Shown piece by piece: positions 5,128-5,224 of a DNA stretch of 5,224 nt (the first letter of the stretch is position 1; each line of letters starts with the position of its first letter). The DNA is from Gemmatimonadota bacterium. Lineage in GTDB: Bacteria > Gemmatimonadota > Gemmatimonadetes > Gemmatimonadales > GWC2-71-9. The position numbers and the translations under genes are program-made. The DNA lies in assembly GCA_003220905.1 (NCBI GenBank), contig QHTS01000242.1:1-5224 (forward strand), written 5' to 3'. The notes beneath the pieces are model-generated. The model saw nothing but the letters and a program-made list of their open reading frames with translations, did no database searches and was not told where the DNA came from.

Positions 5128-5224
5128 CCGCCGGACGGATGCTCGCCGTCGCGGCCGCGCTGCTGTGCGTCGGTGCGACGGTCCGACTGTCGGCCCAGAC
5201 CGATACGGTCCGCGTGGCCGCCCT
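5124..5224 (+). CDS. Exported protein, N-terminal fragment (runs off window)
   Basis: The frame opens at GTG 5124, overlapping the holA stop by four bases, and runs to the window end (33 full codons). The visible start is a good Sec signal peptide: R5, a hydrophobic core from about M6 to V19, then L-S-A-Q, with likely cleavage after A24 and a mature start near Q25-T26. C15 sits inside the hydrophobic core and is not in a convincing lipobox (A-L-L-C), so a lipoprotein is less likely. The mature part seen is too short to name a family. An internal ATG at 5139 would shorten the positive leader and lacks a well-placed ribosome binding site. Coupling to holA suggests shared expression, not shared function. 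Confidence 0.68.
   Translation, partial: MTAGRMLAVAAALLCVGATVRLSAQTDTVRVAA

Noticed and set aside
1..5224. Mobile element, CRISPR array, tRNA or defence system
   Set aside because: No transposase or integrase motifs, terminal repeats, regularly spaced direct repeats, or tRNA-like arms were seen. Base and codon use is even across the window, with no sign of recent transfer.

Overview
The window is a very GC-rich (by eye about 70%), densely packed bacterial stretch with every convincing gene on the + strand. Long reading frames in the other five frames are Arg/Pro/Ala-rich shadows of these genes. Base composition, paired HEAT-repeat genes, a sigma/anti-sigma pair and a holA-linked exported protein would fit a soil or sediment lineage such as Gemmatimonadota. 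That assignment is an inference from gene style; the window contains no rRNA or other marker that proves it.

Layout. (1) 2-586: the 3' part of a HEAT-repeat protein gene whose start lies outside the window. (2) 583-1398: a second HEAT-repeat protein, translationally coupled by a GTGA overlap, with a signal peptide, a Cys-containing N-terminal domain of no family I recognise, and C-terminal HEAT repeats clearly related to those of gene 1. (3) 1462-2064: a membrane-anchored YdcF/SanA-like DUF218 protein. (4) 2073-2615: a Nudix hydrolase with ADP-ribose pyrophosphatase features, 8 bases downstream of the DUF218 gene. (5) 2777-3421: an ECF-type RNA polymerase sigma factor. (6) 3543-4031: a membrane-bound zinc-finger anti-sigma factor, separated from the sigma gene by 121 bases holding a strong GC-rich palindrome and G-runs. 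(7) 4072-5127: holA, the delta subunit of the DNA polymerase III clamp loader. (8) 5124-window end: the first 33 codons of an exported protein, coupled to holA by a GTGA overlap.

How they work together. The two HEAT proteins look like one unit that arose by tandem duplication and probably acts at or outside the inner membrane. The sigma factor and zinc-finger protein form a standard membrane-signal to transcription module. The DUF218 and Nudix genes look co-transcribed but have no obvious shared pathway. holA is housekeeping. No gap exceeds 165 bases, and I saw no tRNA, rRNA, CRISPR array, transposase or attachment site.

The least explained items are the strict alternation of two HEAT repeat types across both HEAT proteins, the four-Cys N-terminal domain of the second one, and the palindrome/G-run block with a possible ECF promoter between the sigma and anti-sigma genes. 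I see no clear evidence of a wholly new system; these are leads.
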